This document shows positions 1-8,257 of a stretch of 64,000 bases of DNA, piece after piece. This stretch comes from Streptococcus sanguinis SK1 = NCTC 7863 (GTDB lineage: Bacteria > Bacillota > Bacilli > Lactobacillales > Streptococcaceae). How positions within the stretch are numbered: the stretch's first letter is position 1; each line of letters begins with the position of its first letter. The notes below the pieces were generated by a model, which was not told the DNA's origin, did no database searches, and worked only from the letters and a program-made list of their open reading frames with translations. The stretch is from the NCBI RefSeq assembly GCF_000194945.1, contig NZ_GL878507.1, forward strand, positions 186,001 through 250,000, written 5' to 3'. Position numbers and translations under genes: made by a program.

Positions 1-139
1 CTTTGATGCCAGTGCCAACGATTTGTTTGAACGTCCTAAGGCACGCGGTTTTGAAGCTGTGATGCAGCGTATGACGGGAATCATGATTTTCTTCTGGCTA
101 CTGATTGCATTGGTATTAGCAGTATTATCAAGTAAATAA
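1..139 (+). CDS. secG: Preprotein translocase subunit SecG (3' end, partial)
   Basis: The last 46 codons of a small membrane protein enter from the left edge (first complete codon at base 2). The visible part has a polar segment with the motif NDLFERPKARGFEAVMQRMT, then one hydrophobic membrane helix (about 18 residues rich in I, F, L, A, V) and a short SSK tail. This is the usual C-terminal half of SecG, the accessory subunit of the SecYEG protein-export channel. In streptococci secG commonly lies directly upstream of rnr and smpB, as here. The start lies outside the window. Confidence 0.85.
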   Translation, partial: FDASANDLFERPKARGFEAVMQRMTGIMIFFWLLIALVLAVLSSK

Positions 140-228
140 AATGGGCTCTGACTTCGTCTTGGCCTATTTTTTAAGTTTTAAAGAGATTTAAAAGAGATGA
201 AGAAAACGCTCATCAAGAGAAGAGGAAT

Positions 229-2577
229 ATGAAATCAGAAATCATTGAATATTTAAAAGAAAGACAGCAGGCCAGCGTGGATGAGCTGGCGGCTGCTTTG
301 GGGAAAGGGTCTTCCAAGGACTTTAGTAGCATGGTCAAGACCATCTCCCAGATGGAAAGAAAGCATCAGATTCGCTTTGATGACAAGGGGCGGATTGAGC
401 TTTATGAGAAGAAAAAGCAGGAGCGTCTGACGCTCAAGGGTGTTTTTCATGCCCACAAGAATGGCTTTGGCTTTGTTACCCTGAATGAAGAAGAGGATGA
501 TCTCTTTGTCGGCCGTAATGATGTCAATCATGCCATTGATGGCGATACGGTAGAAGTAGTCATTACCAAGGTGGCAGACCGTATCAAGGGAACATCAGCT
601 GAGGCTAAGATTATCGATATTTTAGAGCACAGTCTGACGGCAGCAGTAGGCCAGCTGGTTCTGGATGAGGAAAAGCCCAAGTACGCGGGCTATATCCGCT
701 CGAAAAATCAGAAAATCCGTCAGCCTATTTATATCAAAAAGCCAGCCATGGTTCTTGATGGTACAGAGGTGCTCAAGGTCGCTATTGACAAATATCCGAC
801 TAAGAAACACGATTTCTTCGTGGCCAGTCTGGTCGATGTGGTCGGTTATGTCAATGATCCAGGCATTGATGTACTGGAAGTGCTGGAGTCGATGGACATT
901 GTCTCTGAATTTCCAGAAAAGGTCTTGCAAGAGGCCGAGCGAGTTCCAGATGCACCGACAAAGAGTGATTTAGAAGGACGTTTGGACCTGCGCGATGAGA
1001 TTACCTTTACCATCGATGGAGAGGATGCCAAGGACTTGGACGATGCTGTCCATATCAAGCTCCTGAAAAATGGCAACTTTGAGCTGGGCGTCCACATCGC
1101 AGATGTGTCCTACTATGTCAAAGAAGGCTCTGAGCTGGACAAGGAAGCCCTCAATCGGGCGACTTCAGTCTATGTGACCGACCGAGTAGTGCCTATGTTG
1201 CCGGAGCGCCTGTCCAACGGTATCTGCTCCCTCAATCCAAATGTGGACCGGCTGACCCAGTCGGCTATCATGGAGATAGATGCTAAGGGGCGCGTGATCA
1301 AGCATACCATCACCCAGACTGTTATCAAGACGACCTTTCGCATGACCTACAGTGATGTCAACGACATCATTGCTGGAAATCAGGAAAAAGCTGAGCAGTT
1401 CAAGGAAATTGTGCCTAGTATTGACAGTATGGTCCAGCTACATGAGATTCTGGAAAGCATGCGCTTTAAACGCGGTGCGCTTAACTTTGACACCAACGAA
1501 GCCAAAATCATGGTCAATAAAGAAGGCCGGCCGGTGAACATTGTCCTGCGTCAGCGAGGAATTGCCGAGCGCATGATTGAGTCCTTTATGCTGGTGGCGA
1601 ATGAGACGGTGGCTGAGCATTTTGCTAAGCTAAATCTGCCCTTCATCTATCGGATCCACGAGGAGCCTAAGGCGGAGAAGGTGCAGAAGTTTATCGACTA
1701 CGCCTCTAGCTTTGGGATTCGGATATACGGGACGGCTAACTCTATGAGTCAGCAGGCTCTGCAGGATATTATGGAATCGGTCAAAGACCAGCCTTATGAG
1801 GATGTCCTATCCATGATGCTTCTGCGCTCCATGCAGCAGGCTCGCTACTCTGAGCACAATCACGGCCACTATGGTCTGGCAGCGGAGTTTTATACGCATT
1901 TCACCAGTCCGATTCGCCGCTATCCAGACCTTCTGGTTCACCGGATGGTACGGGATTATGGACATTCTAAAGAAATAGCAGAGCATTTTGAGCAAGTGAT
2001 TCCAGAGATTGCCAGTCAGTCTTCCAGCCGAGAGCGTCGGGCTATTGAGGCCGAGCGTGAAGTTGAAGCTATGAAGAAGGCTGAGTACATGGAAGAATTT
2101 GTTGGGGAAGAGTTTGACGGCGTGGTTTCAAGCGTGGTCAAGTTTGGACTCTTCGTTGAACTGCCCAATACGGTCGAAGGCTTGATTCATGTTACCAACC
2201 TGCCAGAGTTTTACAGCTACAATGAGCGGACGATGACCCTGCAAGGAGAAAAGTCTGGTGTGGTCTTCAAGGTCGGTCAGCAGATTCGTATCAAGCTGGT
2301 CCGAGCGGATAAGGCTACAGGCGAGATTGACTTTGAATACCTGCCTAGTGAATTTGACCTGGTAGAAAAGACTAGCAAGAGTGGCAGAGGCAAGTCAGGT
2401 AGAAAGAGACGCCGTGAGGATGACAAGCGCAGCCATTCTTCCAAAGAAAAAGGCTACAGAGATAAGAAAGATAAGAAGTCCAAGAAAGGCAAGAGCCAGA
2501 AGGCATTTTACAAGGAACTAGTCAAGAAAGGAGCCAAGCATGGCAAAGGGAGAAGGAAAGGTCGTCGCGCAAAATAA
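229..2577 (+). CDS. rnr: Ribonuclease R (3'-5' exoribonuclease)
   Basis: Processive 3'-5' exoribonuclease of the RNB family, which degrades structured RNA and works with SmpB/tmRNA in ribosome rescue. The 782 residues show an N-terminal winged-helix region (about 1-60), cold-shock-like OB domains (about 70-210), the RNB catalytic domain with the acidic cluster [11 protein letters not shown] near residues 263-273, an S1 domain near 628-710 ([16 protein letters not shown]), and a very basic Lys/Arg-rich tail (about 720-782). The start is supported by AGAGG 3-4 bases before ATG, a short spacing. It follows secG by 89 bases and its last 38 bases overlap smpB in another frame, so the two are probably translationally coupled. 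Confidence 0.97.
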   Translation: MKSEIIEYLKERQQASVDELAAALGKGSSKDFSSMVKTISQMERKHQIRFDDKGRIELYEKKKQERLTLKGVFHAHKNGFGFVTLNEEEDDLFVGRNDVNHAIDGDTVEVVITKVADRIKGTSAEAKIIDILEHSLTAAVGQLVLDEEKPKYAGYIRSKNQKIRQPIYIKKPAMVLDGTEVLKVAIDKYPTKKHDFFVASLVDVVGYVNDPGIDVLEVLESMDIVSEFPEKVLQEAERVPDAPTKSDLEGRLDLRDEITFTIDGEDAKDLDDAVHIKLLKNGNFELGVHIADVSYYVKEGSELDKEALNRATSVYVTDRVVPMLPERLSNGICSLNPNVDRLTQSAIMEIDAKGRVIKHTITQTVIKTTFRMTYSDVNDIIAGNQEKAEQFKEIVPSIDSMVQLHEILESMRFKRGALNFDTNEAKIMVNKEGRPVNIVLRQRGIAERMIESFMLVANETVAEHFAKLNLPFIYRIHEEPKAEKVQKFIDYASSFGIRIYGTANSMSQQALQDIMESVKDQPYEDVLSMMLLRSMQQARYSEHNHGHYGLAAEFYTHFTSPIRRYPDLLVHRMVRDYGHSKEIAEHFEQVIPEIASQSSSRERRAIEAEREVEAMKKAEYMEEFVGEEFDGVVSSVVKFGLFVELPNTVEGLIHVTNLPEFYSYNERTMTLQGEKSGVVFKVGQQIRIKLVRADKATGEIDFEYLPSEFDLVEKTSKSGRGKSGRKRRREDDKRSHSSKEKGYRDKKDKKSKKGKSQKAFYKELVKKGAKHGKGRRKGRRAK

Positions 2578-3007
2578 AAAGGCCAGACACGACTACACCA
2601 TCGTGGATACCATCGAGGCCGGCATGGTGCTGACCGGTACGGAAATCAAGAGTGTTCGCGCTGCTCGTATCAATCTCAAAGACGGCTTTGCCCAGATCAA
2701 GAACGGTGAGGCTTGGCTCAGCAATGTCCATATCGCTCCTTATGAAGAGGGCAATATCTGGAACCAAGAGCCTGAGCGCCGCAGAAAACTGCTGCTGCAT
2801 AAGAAGCAGATCCAAAAGCTGGAGCAGGAGACCAAGGGAACTGGCATGACGCTGGTGCCACTCAAGGTCTATCTCAAGGATGGCTATGCCAAGCTGCTCC
2901 TAGGCCTAGCCAAAGGGAAGCACGACTACGACAAGCGCGAGTCCATCAAACGCCGCGAGCAAAACCGCGATATCGCAAGACAGATGAAGAACTTTAATAC
3001 AAGATGA
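2540..3007 (+). CDS. smpB: SsrA-binding protein SmpB
   Basis: Small basic protein (155 aa, normal length) that binds tmRNA and delivers it to stalled ribosomes. It begins [19 protein letters not shown] and shows the family core ([20 protein letters not shown]) and the basic tail [20 protein letters not shown] that folds in the ribosomal decoding centre. It starts inside the rnr coding region (38-base overlap). The stop codon overlaps the first base of an intrinsic terminator. The last about 79 bases are duplicated 2.4 kb downstream (5324-5402), which is unusual for a core gene. Confidence 0.97.
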   Translation: MAKGEGKVVAQNKKARHDYTIVDTIEAGMVLTGTEIKSVRAARINLKDGFAQIKNGEAWLSNVHIAPYEEGNIWNQEPERRRKLLLHKKQIQKLEQETKGTGMTLVPLKVYLKDGYAKLLLGLAKGKHDYDKRESIKRREQNRDIARQMKNFNTR

Positions 3008-3031
3008 AAGACTGGGCGACCGGTCTTTTTT
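3007..3031 (+). terminator. smpB terminator with GCGA tetraloop
   Basis: AAAGACTGG and CCGGTCTTT form a 9-bp stem (one G-U pair) closed by a GCGA loop of GNRA type, followed by a T run. The first A belongs to the smpB stop codon. The same hairpin recurs at 4142 and 5402. Confidence 0.9.
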
Positions 3032-3057
3032 GGTATCCAACTCTGACTTTTGATTTA

Positions 3058-3066
3058 TGCTATAAT
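3058..3066 (+). promoter_or_regulatory. Extended -10 promoter for the 3164 gene
   Basis: TGC directly before TATAAT at 3061-3066 gives a consensus extended -10 element. No convincing -35 is seen at the right distance. The surrounding bases are copied in front of the two related downstream genes. Confidence 0.75.
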
Positions 3067-3163
3067 GGAAAGGATGAGGAATGTAATTCGGAAGCTATCT
3101 TACAGACAGATAGAATATATAAATATGCAATGAATTCTTCAGTAAAATACTTGAGGTTAAGAA

Positions 3164-4090
3164 ATGAAAGTTCTAAAATCAAAAAAGAATATCTTCTTCA
3201 TTATTATTTTTGTAGCTTTACTTGTAGCTCTGTTTCTCTATCAAAATTCACCGGTGGAAGAGGAGCGTTTTGCATCGGGAAATGCGGTATCTGTTGAAAA
3301 ACTCAGTTTTGAGCAGTTGGAAGATGAAAAACTTGTATTTGTGACAACTAAGGATTCTGAAAAGAGATTTCAAGGATTAAGAGTTGGACAAAATAAATTT
3401 TATATACAAGATTGGAGGTTCGATTATAGTAAAGAAAATGGAGCTGATAGTCGTCAGAATGAAGGAGAGTATTATTTTATTAATGTGTATGATCTAAAGA
3501 CGAAGAAGTTTGAGAAAAGATTGGATATTTTTGAAATTGTTCGACATTATGATGCTTCGTTGGGGGTTGATTTATCTGGCGATATTCTAAACATTCAAGG
3601 TCAGGATTATATTTATATTAGATTAGTAAAAGAAAACAGCTCAAAGAGGTTTAAAGAGATCCTCTTTAATGTAGATACAGAAGAGGTAATTGATTATTCT
3701 AAAGAGTTTATTAAATATAAGTTACAGTTTGATGAAGCGTCCATTACAAGTGGCTTGTCGGCTTATCTCACTGACTCATACGGTATTGGCTCACACTTTA
3801 CTGATCTTGAACCTTCGAAAAGAGAAGGAAAAGAAATACCTAGCAATCTAAATATTTCGCAACTTTACCCTGAGGTTGTTAAAAAAATGAATTCTTTTGA
3901 GGGAAAGATTTTTACTCGTCAAGGCAATATTAGCTCAGAGGAATGGTATAATACACTAATGCACTGGTTTGCTCCAGTAGGGCAAGATAAGCTTTCTCTT
4001 TCTATAACTGATAAGGAAACTAGTGAAGTAACACCTATTAATTCTTATGAAGATTTTTTAAAGTGGAAAGAGTCTCATCAAAATGATTGA
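3164..4090 (+). CDS. Putative membrane-anchored extracytoplasmic protein, paralogue 1
   Basis: Not recognised as a named family. The 308 aa begin with a basic N-terminus and one strong hydrophobic segment (about residues 9-25) with no lipobox cysteine, so it is probably an uncleaved signal anchor with the rest outside the cell. The body is polar and seems beta-rich. The C-terminus has EEWYNTLMHWFAPVGQDKLS and then NSYEDFLKWKESH, closely matched in the next gene (EEWFNDLIHWFAPEGQD; SFSDFKQWIENH). The internal segment YYFINVYDLKTKKFEKRLDI is echoed in both downstream genes. GAGG lies about 10 bases before ATG. Its own terminator/promoter cassette makes it a separate transcription unit. The function is unknown. 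Confidence 0.8.
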   Translation: MKVLKSKKNIFFIIIFVALLVALFLYQNSPVEEERFASGNAVSVEKLSFEQLEDEKLVFVTTKDSEKRFQGLRVGQNKFYIQDWRFDYSKENGADSRQNEGEYYFINVYDLKTKKFEKRLDIFEIVRHYDASLGVDLSGDILNIQGQDYIYIRLVKENSSKRFKEILFNVDTEEVIDYSKEFIKYKLQFDEASITSGLSAYLTDSYGIGSHFTDLEPSKREGKEIPSNLNISQLYPEVVKKMNSFEGKIFTRQGNISSEEWYNTLMHWFAPVGQDKLSLSITDKETSEVTPINSYEDFLKWKESHQND

Positions 4091-4141
4091 GCTGGGCAAA
4101 GAAGTGAATAGTAGCCACAGGGGAAGATGACTAATGACATT

Positions 4142-4167
4142 AAAAGACTGGGCGACCGGTCTTTTTT
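4142..4167 (+). terminator. Terminator after paralogue 1 (repeat copy B)
   Basis: The same 9-bp stem and GCGA loop as the smpB terminator, followed by six T. It ends the 3164-4090 transcript. Confidence 0.88.
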
Positions 4168-4193
4168 AGTATTCAATTCTGACTTTTGATTTA

Positions 4194-4202
4194 TGCTATA
4201 AT
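4194..4202 (+). promoter_or_regulatory. Extended -10 promoter for paralogue 2
   Basis: TGC followed by TATAAT (4197-4202), identical to copy A. Confidence 0.75.
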
Positions 4203-4318
4203 GGAAAGGATGAGGTTTGAGGATGACCACTTTTGGTGAATGATTGATGAAAAAGTGGATTGACTCCGAGGACTATCAAAATAAATGGCTAGATGAATTA
4301 AAAAGTGGTGGTAAGCAA

Positions 4319-5281
4319 ATGAAACTCAATAAAAAGCTATTCATATTTATATTCTGTTTGATTCTGACTTCCGTGGCTTCACTGACTTTTTTTCTAGGTG
4401 GGAAGAAGAAAGAATATGCTAAGAGTGAATATTGTGTTGAAGGAATACAGCTATTTAATAAAGAAAAATATGTTTTGGTTGGCAGTAAAGAAAATGATTC
4501 TTTTCGCTATAGTCAAAATTATATAACGGATTTTAAATACAACAGTTTGGATGAATATGACAGTGTAAGTTCATCTAAAGTAAATAAAGAGGAATATTTC
4601 AAAATCAAGATTTATGATTTACACGATTCCACCAAAATAACTAGCAAAGAAGTCGATATCTATAGTTTGTTAGGACGAGAGAATACATATAGGCTCAAGC
4701 AGATTCAGGAGCAGTTCTCAAAGGATGGAAAAGAGTATTTATCCTTTAGCATGTATTCGAACGAAGGCGGTAAGATAGAAAAAACTATATACGTAATTCT
4801 GTCGTTGGATACGGGAAAAATCGAAAAGAAGATGTCAGAAAATGAGTTCAATGAATTTTTAAGTAAAGAGGATATCACAATTTTTCCTGTGGAGGCTTCT
4901 TCGCCTATGGCTACCAATTGGAAAAAAGGAGGTATAGAGAGTCAGATTAGTTCTTCAACATCAAATTATCACTTAGGATATGGACCAGGTTACTTAGTAG
5001 CTTCTTATGATAAAGGTAATTTAGAACTTTCAGGTACTAATTTTGCAAAACTTTATCCAGAAATTGGGACAAATATAAAAGAAGGCAATAAAATTTATTT
5101 CCGTCCTAATCAGTATAATGAAGAAGAATGGTTTAATGATTTAATTCATTGGTTTGCTCCCGAAGGTCAGGATGTAATGGAACTTTATGCCACAGATGAA
5201 ACAACTGGAGAGAAAACACAGATTCGATCTTTTAGTGATTTCAAGCAATGGATCGAAAACCATCCACAAAAAGAAAACTAG
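4319..5281 (+). CDS. Putative membrane-anchored extracytoplasmic protein, paralogue 2
   Basis: Unrecognised family, clearly related to the preceding gene through the C-terminal block FAKLYPEI..EEEWFNDLIHWFAPEGQD..SFSDFKQW. I start it at ATG 4319 (about 320 aa) because the hydrophobic anchor then follows a short basic N-terminus (MKLNKKLFIFIFCLI), as in its paralogues. The reading frame stays open to TTG 4244 or ATG 4247, which would add a 24- or 25-residue polar leader, and the SD is poor at both sites, so the start is uncertain. There is no lipobox cysteine. The body is rich in K, E, S and Y, typical of a surface-exposed domain. It is transcribed from its own copy of the repeat promoter. Confidence 0.78.
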   Translation: MKLNKKLFIFIFCLILTSVASLTFFLGGKKKEYAKSEYCVEGIQLFNKEKYVLVGSKENDSFRYSQNYITDFKYNSLDEYDSVSSSKVNKEEYFKIKIYDLHDSTKITSKEVDIYSLLGRENTYRLKQIQEQFSKDGKEYLSFSMYSNEGGKIEKTIYVILSLDTGKIEKKMSENEFNEFLSKEDITIFPVEASSPMATNWKKGGIESQISSSTSNYHLGYGPGYLVASYDKGNLELSGTNFAKLYPEIGTNIKEGNKIYFRPNQYNEEEWFNDLIHWFAPEGQDVMELYATDETTGEKTQIRSFSDFKQWIENHPQKEN

Positions 5282-5323
5282 AGTCTACAGGAAAACGATA
5301 AAACTACTGACAAATAACTCTTG

Positions 5324-5402
5324 CGACAAGCGCGAGTCCATCAAACGCCGCGAGCAAAACCTCGACATCGCAAGACAGATGAAAAATTTTAATACAAGAT
5401 GA
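5324..5402 (+). pseudogene. Duplicated 3' fragment of smpB
   Basis: Encodes [20 protein letters not shown] followed by NFNTR and stop, i.e. the last 25 residues of SmpB with one substitution (R to L) plus synonymous changes. There is no start codon or SmpB core, so it cannot make SmpB. The mostly synonymous differences suggest a fairly recent duplication. Confidence 0.88.
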
Positions 5403-5425
5403 AAGACTGGGCGACCGGTCTTTTT
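5402..5425 (+). terminator. Terminator in repeat copy C
   Basis: Third instance of the AAAGACTGG-GCGA-CCGGTCTTT hairpin with T run. It ends transcription from paralogue 2. Confidence 0.88.
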
Positions 5426-5452
5426 GAGTATTCAACTCTGACTTTTGATTTA

Positions 5453-5461
5453 TGCTATAAT
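5453..5461 (+). promoter_or_regulatory. Extended -10 promoter for paralogue 3
   Basis: TGC-TATAAT (TATAAT at 5456-5461), identical to copies A and B. The transcript leader before the ATG at 5546 would be about 78 bases. Confidence 0.72.
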
Positions 5462-5545
5462 GGAAAGGATGAAGTTTGAGGATAAATTTATTTATAAAAA
5501 GCAGATCTTTTAAGACAAACTATATACTGGATTAAGGAGCAGAAG

Positions 5546-6538
5546 ATGAAAAAGACAAATAAAAAATGGTTGAACCGATTACTGTTGTTTGTATCTGTTC
5601 TCGGATTGATAGGGGGAAGTTTATTCCTCTATCAATGGTATCTGTCGGAGAAATATACAGGCTACCAGTATTACACTGGTAAAGCGAAAATTGACTCTTA
5701 TCAAATTATTGCGGATGGCAAAGGAGCGATAGTACATTGGGATGTAGTTCAGTCAGAGGAAGCAGAATTGCGCAAGTATAATAAACAATTATTCACTGAA
5801 TGGCATAATCCCACATCTCAAAACTATATTCTCAGGGATAATATGAAATTACCAAAGCACCCTTCGGCTATCCATGAATCAGTTGGGAAGGATACTTATT
5901 GGACTTTATCAATTTACAAGGTAGAAGGGAATAAACTAAAAGAAGAACCTGAAATTGACTTACTGGCTACAGTGGACGAATATAAGAAGGGGTATATTGC
6001 GATTTATATTGGCCCAGTCTATTCTTATAAAGGTAATGATTTGTTGGCGCTTTACATTAGACCCTTAGAGGAATCTAGAGCAAAGAAACAGGTATTTTTA
6101 AATCTCCAAACAAGAAAAATAGAAGAAGTAAAAGCTATTGAGGACATAAAAACTTCGTTGCCTAAAGCTGAAGTAGATGTTAGGGATTTTCCTCAGTTGG
6201 GCATAAAAAAATCTGTGATAGATATCAACCAATTCACAATTAATCGAGAAAGCTTAAAAGTGGCACCTATAAGTAGTGACAAAAAATCGATGTCTATTCT
6301 TGAAAAAAAAGATGCTCAAGTTATTGTTTTAAATAATGAAAATAGCATTGATATTGGGGAGCGTCTTATTTCAGTATATTCATTATTTTTCCCTAAAAGT
6401 TATACTTTAAAAGAATTATGGTATATTCCTAAAGAGCTTTCGGTGGATGGTCAGGAACATGTCATGGGAAGCAAAGAAGAGTTTGACCAATATTATGATA
6501 TTGAAAAAGCCAAAAATCTTTATCATCTGAATGATTAG
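5546..6538 (+). CDS. Putative membrane-anchored extracytoplasmic protein, paralogue 3
   Basis: 330 aa, no recognised family. A basic N-terminus (MKKTNKKWLNR) precedes one hydrophobic segment (about 12-30), with no lipobox, so it is probably a signal anchor. It is more divergent than paralogues 1 and 2 but keeps the layout: a segment YWTLSIYKVEGNKLKEEPEIDL matching FINVYDLKTKKFEKRLDI of paralogue 1, then VFLNLQTRKIEEV matching ILFNVDTEEVID, and a C-terminal KEELxxYxxxxKA-type tail. AAGGAG 7 bases before ATG supports the start. It sits behind repeat copy C. The function is unknown. Confidence 0.8.
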   Translation: MKKTNKKWLNRLLLFVSVLGLIGGSLFLYQWYLSEKYTGYQYYTGKAKIDSYQIIADGKGAIVHWDVVQSEEAELRKYNKQLFTEWHNPTSQNYILRDNMKLPKHPSAIHESVGKDTYWTLSIYKVEGNKLKEEPEIDLLATVDEYKKGYIAIYIGPVYSYKGNDLLALYIRPLEESRAKKQVFLNLQTRKIEEVKAIEDIKTSLPKAEVDVRDFPQLGIKKSVIDINQFTINRESLKVAPISSDKKSMSILEKKDAQVIVLNNENSIDIGERLISVYSLFFPKSYTLKELWYIPKELSVDGQEHVMGSKEEFDQYYDIEKAKNLYHLND

Positions 6539-6690
6539 AATGTTGGTAGACGGTTTATTTTCTATCTTCGGCAATATATTATCTGAAAGAGCACACTTTG
6601 ATTTTGGTTACTGAGCGCGGACCGATAAGGGAAACAGTGATATATTTTTTCTTGATGTTCTCATATTTTTTGAATTGAACGATCAAAGAT

Positions 6691-6756
6691 ATGCTGCTGG
6701 CTGCAGTATTAGGCTTCTTTGGCTATAAGCAAGTTAGCAAGAAAAAAGAAGAATAG
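6691..6756 (+). pseudogene. Remnant of a C-terminal membrane/sorting tail
   Basis: A 21-codon frame, MLLAAVLGFFGYKQVSKKKE plus a final E and stop, resembles the hydrophobic stretch and charged tail that follow an LPXTG motif, but no LPXTG or longer frame lies upstream. It is probably the last scrap of a lost surface protein. The rest of the 6540-6775 gap shows no gene I can support. Confidence 0.35.
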
Positions 6757-6775
6757 TAGTAAACTTCCTATGTGA

Positions 6776-6810
6776 GAAAGAACTGGCTGATTGGTCAGTT
6801 CTTTCTTTTT
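6776..6810 (+). terminator. Intrinsic terminator
   Basis: GAAAGAACTG and CAGTTCTTTC form a perfect 10-bp stem around a short loop, followed by T5. It separates the paralogue array from the tehB-like gene. Confidence 0.85.
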
Positions 6811-6836
6811 ACAGGGAAGGCCGTTCAATTTGCCAC

Positions 6837-6865
6837 TTGTCAAGTCGGTTCTTTTCGAGTATGAT
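6837..6865 (+). promoter_or_regulatory. SigA promoter of the tehB-like gene
   Basis: TTGTCA (6837-6842), a 17-base spacer, and TATGAT (6860-6865). The leader before the ATG at 6915 is about 40 bases with an AGAAAGGA ribosome-binding site. Confidence 0.75.
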
Positions 6866-6914
6866 AAAGACAGTTAGATTATTTGTAGCTTAGCTTTTAG
6901 AGAAAGGATTTTTT

Positions 6915-7778
6915 ATGACAGAAGAATTGCTAGCTTATAAACGTATGCCGCTGTGGACGACTGATACAATGCCAGAAGCGGTAAAGAGAAAGCACAATAC
7001 CAAAGAGGGAACTTGGGGTAAAATCACTGTTCTCAAGGGACGTCTTAAGTTTGTCGAGATGTCAGAGGAGGGTGAGGAGCTGGCTGAGCACATCTTTGGA
7101 GCTGGTCAGGACAATCCTTTTGCCCAGCCCCAAGCTTGGCATCGGGTTGAAGCCTTGACAGATGATCTGGAGTGGTATTTGGAGTTTTACTGTCGGCCTG
7201 AGGATTATTTCCCTAAGAAATACGGCAGCAATCCAGTGCACTCAGAGGTTTTGGAAGCCATGCAGACAGTCCGACCAGGGCGGGCTTTAGATCTAGGCTG
7301 TGGTCAAGGTCGCAATGCTCTCTTTCTAGCTAAGCAGGGCTTTGAAGTGACAGCTGTAGATCAGAATGAGCTGGCGCTGGAGATCTTACGTAGCATTGTG
7401 GAGCAGGAGGATTTAGATTTGCCAGTGGGTGCCTACGATATCAACTCAGCTAGTCTGACTCAGACTTATGATTTGATTGTTTCAACCGTTGTCCTTATGT
7501 TCCTGCAGGCGGAGCGGATTCCGGATATTATCCGCAATATGCAAGAGCACACAGCGCTTGGTGGCTACAATCTCATCGTCTGTGCTATGGATACAGAAGA
7601 CTTCCCATGCTCTGTTCCCTTTCCTTTTACTTTTAAGGAAGGCGAGCTTGCCGAGTATTACAAGGACTGGGAGCTGGTTAAGTACAATGAAAATCCTGGT
7701 CACCTCCATCGCCGGGATGAAAACGGCAATCGAATTCAGCTGCGCTTTGCGACGATGCTGGCTAAAAAGGTTCAGTAG
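6915..7778 (+). CDS. tehB: TehB-like SAM-dependent methyltransferase (tellurite resistance)
   Basis: 287 aa. An N-terminal DUF1971-type domain of about 95 residues (MPLWTTDTMPEAVKRKHNTK) is fused to a class I methyltransferase domain, with the SAM-binding motif LDLGCGQGRNALFLA near residues 122-136 and the acidic strand end VTAVDQNE. This is the long form of TehB, which methylates tellurite and related species and may act on other cytosolic electrophiles. GAAAGGA before ATG supports the start. It is monocistronic, between its own promoter and a terminator. The physiological substrate cannot be deduced from sequence. Confidence 0.9.
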   Translation: MTEELLAYKRMPLWTTDTMPEAVKRKHNTKEGTWGKITVLKGRLKFVEMSEEGEELAEHIFGAGQDNPFAQPQAWHRVEALTDDLEWYLEFYCRPEDYFPKKYGSNPVHSEVLEAMQTVRPGRALDLGCGQGRNALFLAKQGFEVTAVDQNELALEILRSIVEQEDLDLPVGAYDINSASLTQTYDLIVSTVVLMFLQAERIPDIIRNMQEHTALGGYNLIVCAMDTEDFPCSVPFPFTFKEGELAEYYKDWELVKYNENPGHLHRRDENGNRIQLRFATMLAKKVQ

Positions 7779-7856
7779 AAGACAGTAGGACAGAAGTTGA
7801 TTTTTTAAAATTTAGCTTGGCTCACTTATTTTGAGGTTCTGGTTTAAAAGGTCTGG

Positions 7857-7876
7857 GAGACAATTTAAATTGTCTC
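7857..7876 (+). terminator. Perfect 20-base palindrome after tehB
   Basis: GAGACAATTTAAATTGTCTC is fully self-complementary, and flanking TCTG/CAGA extends the pairing. The T run after it is weak, so it may be a terminator stem or an operator-like palindrome. A clearer terminator follows at 7909. Confidence 0.55.
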
Positions 7877-7908
7877 AGATTCAATATTTTTTGAACATAA
7901 TAAAGCTA

Positions 7909-7939
7909 GACTGAGGCATTTTTGTCTCAGTCTTTTTTT
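7909..7939 (+). terminator. Intrinsic terminator
   Basis: GACTGAGGCA pairs with TGTCTCAGTC (one G-U), followed by T7. Between here and 8257 there is no supported gene; I see only A+T-rich DNA with two TTTAGAAATAT-like direct repeats (about 7960-7990), a possible -10 TATACT at 8003, and the promoter at 8173. Confidence 0.85.
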
Positions 7940-8172
7940 ATTTTAGTAAAAAACTTTAGAAATATTTTAGAATTTCTTTAGAAATATCTGAAGTTTGGAG
8001 GCTATACTAGAAAGTGCAAGGAGGAGAGAAAAGAGCTGGAAGCAACAGGACAGCTGATAGAAACTTTAGTTTTTCTTTAAGTGTGACTCTAGACCAAATC
8101 ACTTTTAAAAGCAGACTAAAAGACCATATTTTCTCCTCTTGCGGCAATTTTTTCCAGACATTCAGTTTTCTG

Positions 8173-8201
8173 TTGACGAGGAAAAAAGAATATGTTAAAG
8201 T
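8173..8201 (+). promoter_or_regulatory. Promoter of the M13 peptidase gene
   Basis: TTGACG (8173-8178), 17-base spacer, and TAAAGT (8196-8201) preceded by TGT (extended -10). The leader is about 50 bases. Confidence 0.6.
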
Positions 8202-8257
8202 AAATGAGTAAAATAAAAAAGTCAATTATATTTTACTTAATATACAAGGAGGAACTC

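Larger units (their letters stand above)
2929..3079 (+). repeat. Duplication unit, copy A (smpB tail, terminator, promoter)
   Basis: Ancestral copy of a composite repeat. It contains the last 26 codons of smpB, the hairpin terminator, and the extended -10 promoter followed by GGAAAGGATGAGG. A near-identical full-length copy is at 5324-5484, and a copy lacking the smpB tail is at 4142-4224. I aligned the copies by eye: the smpB part of A and C differs by about 5 bases, and the terminator/promoter part is nearly invariant in all three. Confidence 0.9.
4142..4224 (+). repeat. Duplication unit, copy B (terminator and promoter only)
   Basis: Second copy of the terminator/extended -10 cassette, without the smpB tail. 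It shares GGTTTGAGGAT after the promoter with copy C (one mismatch), so B and C are closer to each other there than to A. Confidence 0.88.
5324..5484 (+). repeat. Duplication unit, copy C (smpB tail, terminator, promoter)
   Basis: Full-length copy of the smpB 3' end, terminator and promoter, lying between paralogues 2 and 3. It preserves the smpB stop codon and hairpin. This marks a past tandem duplication (or gene conversion) whose left breakpoint was inside smpB. Confidence 0.9.

Noticed and set aside
3004..3297. 97-codon frame after smpB
   Set aside because: It spans the smpB terminator and promoter and overlaps paralogue 1 out of frame; no SD.
5187..5402. 71-codon frame ending in a SmpB-like tail
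   Set aside because: The first part is an out-of-frame read of paralogue 2; only the duplicated smpB fragment (5324-5402) is meaningful, and it has no start.
2929..5484. Phage or integrative element attachment site made by the smpB-tail repeat
   Set aside because: Direct repeats flank only the paralogue genes; no integrase, excisionase or other mobile gene lies between them, so simple tandem duplication is enough.
8014..8211. 65-codon frame upstream of the M13 peptidase
   Set aside because: Starts at GTG without SD, crosses the promoter of the peptidase gene, and has no recognisable protein features.
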